From: Planctomycetota bacterium
GTDB taxonomy: Bacteria; Planctomycetota; UBA8742; JACQVU01
Assembly (NCBI GenBank): GCA_016209585.1
Contig: JACQVU010000058.1
Location: forward strand, 1 to 5,836
Reading direction: 5' to 3'
DNA: 5,836 nt
A model generated the notes under the pieces. That model made no database searches and was not told the DNA's origin. It saw nothing but the letters and a program-made list of their open reading frames with translations. A program made the position numbers and the translations under genes. Numbering within the stretch: the stretch's first letter is position 1; every line of letters begins with the position of its first letter. Of this stretch, positions 5,376 through 5,836 are shown piece by piece.

Positions 5376-5836
5376 GATGGCGGCTGGAAGGTCCACGTGA
5401 CGGCGCGCAACTCTTCCGCCGCGCGCGCCAGGTCGTGCGTGGCCTCGACGAACGCCGCGCGGGCCGCCGGCGCGGTGGGCAGGCCCGCCGCCTCCGCGCG
5501 CTCCCGCGCCTCCTCCGCCACCAGCCCCTGTTGCAGCACGGCCAGCGCGGCCACGGCGTCTTCGCCCCGCCAGGCCTCGACCAGACGCCGAAAGGCGGTC
5601 GGCTCGCCCGTGTCGCCCTCCTCCCGCTCCCCCTCTTCGGCCGTCCGTTCACAGAGAAAAGCGAACAGCCCGGTGGGCGCGACGCGATCCAACGCCGCGG
5701 CGACCCGCGCCAGCACGCGAGCCGGCGCACCGCCGTCGGCGAACGCGATCACGTCGCCCGCGTCGCCGAACAGTGGCGCGCCGATCTGGCCCGCCGGGTC
5801 CGCCAGCGACAGATTGCTGACGCCCGACCCATCCAC
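5372..5836 (-). CDS. C-terminal part of an unrecognised Ala-rich protein, 5' end beyond window
   Basis: The frame is open from the window edge to a TGA at 5374-5372 (155 codons). The GTG at the very edge (5836-5834) is more likely an internal valine than a start. The first 60 visible residues look like an alpha/beta segment (LADPAGQIGAPLFGDAGDVIAFADGG, then VLARVAAALDRVAPTGLFAFLCER). A short acidic insert follows (about residues 65-78, EEGEREEGDTGEP). The remainder is helical and rich in Ala, Glu and Arg (FRRLVEAWRGEDAVAALAVL, ARAAFVEATHDLARAAEELR), ending in TWTFQPPS. There is no visible signal peptide or transmembrane segment, and no family is recognised. The frame's stop is embedded in the -35-like box of the next gene, and 32 nt separate it from that gene's ATG. 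Confidence 0.6.
   Translation of the reverse strand: MDGSGVSNLSLADPAGQIGAPLFGDAGDVIAFADGGAPARVLARVAAALDRVAPTGLFAFLCERTAEEGEREEGDTGEPTAFRRLVEAWRGEDAVAALAVLQQGLVAEEARERAEAAGLPTAPAARAAFVEATHDLARAAEELRAVTWTFQPPS

Noticed and set aside
1..5836. CRISPR array, tRNA, rRNA, insertion sequence or integrase
   Set aside because: No regularly spaced direct repeats, cloverleaf, transposase frame or terminal inverted repeats were seen on either strand.

Overview
The window is GC-rich, and every gene I can support lies on the minus strand, so transcription runs from high to low coordinates. Two or three predicted lipoproteins and an RND-type periplasmic adaptor point to a diderm (Gram-negative) bacterium. 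The sequence does not fix the phylum. High-GC lineages such as Planctomycetota/Verrucomicrobiota relatives are possible, but this is only an impression.

In transcription order the layout is as follows. (1) The C-terminal end of an unrecognised Ala-rich protein (5372-5836, open at the window edge). (2) A predicted lipoprotein with two small domains joined by a Pro/Ala linker (4392-5339). A good sigma70-like promoter is placed so that its transcript would start at or next to the ATG. (3) A 229-nt gap with several GC-rich hairpins, the longest gene-free stretch in the window. (4) A lipoprotein, copy B (3356-4162). (5) A tandem paralogue, copy A (2323-3264). (6) A YgfZ/GcvT-like folate-binding protein (1245-2315). 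(7) An RND efflux periplasmic adaptor (1-1248, 3' end outside the window), whose start codon overlaps the ygfZ stop in an ATGA.

The last three genes (copy A, ygfZ, adaptor) are packed tightly (7-nt gap, then 4-nt overlap) and are probably co-transcribed. The RND permease would be expected just past coordinate 1. YgfZ belongs to the Fe-S cluster maintenance pathway and the adaptor to efflux. No direct functional link between them is visible.

The most interesting part is the tandem pair at 2323-4162. Both proteins share an unnamed domain whose layout resembles the CsgG/LpoB-type lipoprotein fold. Copy B keeps a lipobox. In copy A the lipobox cysteine is a tryptophan (TGC versus TGG), a roughly 55-residue disordered linker has been gained, and the Shine-Dalgarno sequence present upstream of copy B is missing. 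This looks like a duplication followed by a change in how the protein is attached to the envelope. Long plus-strand open frames across the window are antisense shadows of these genes.
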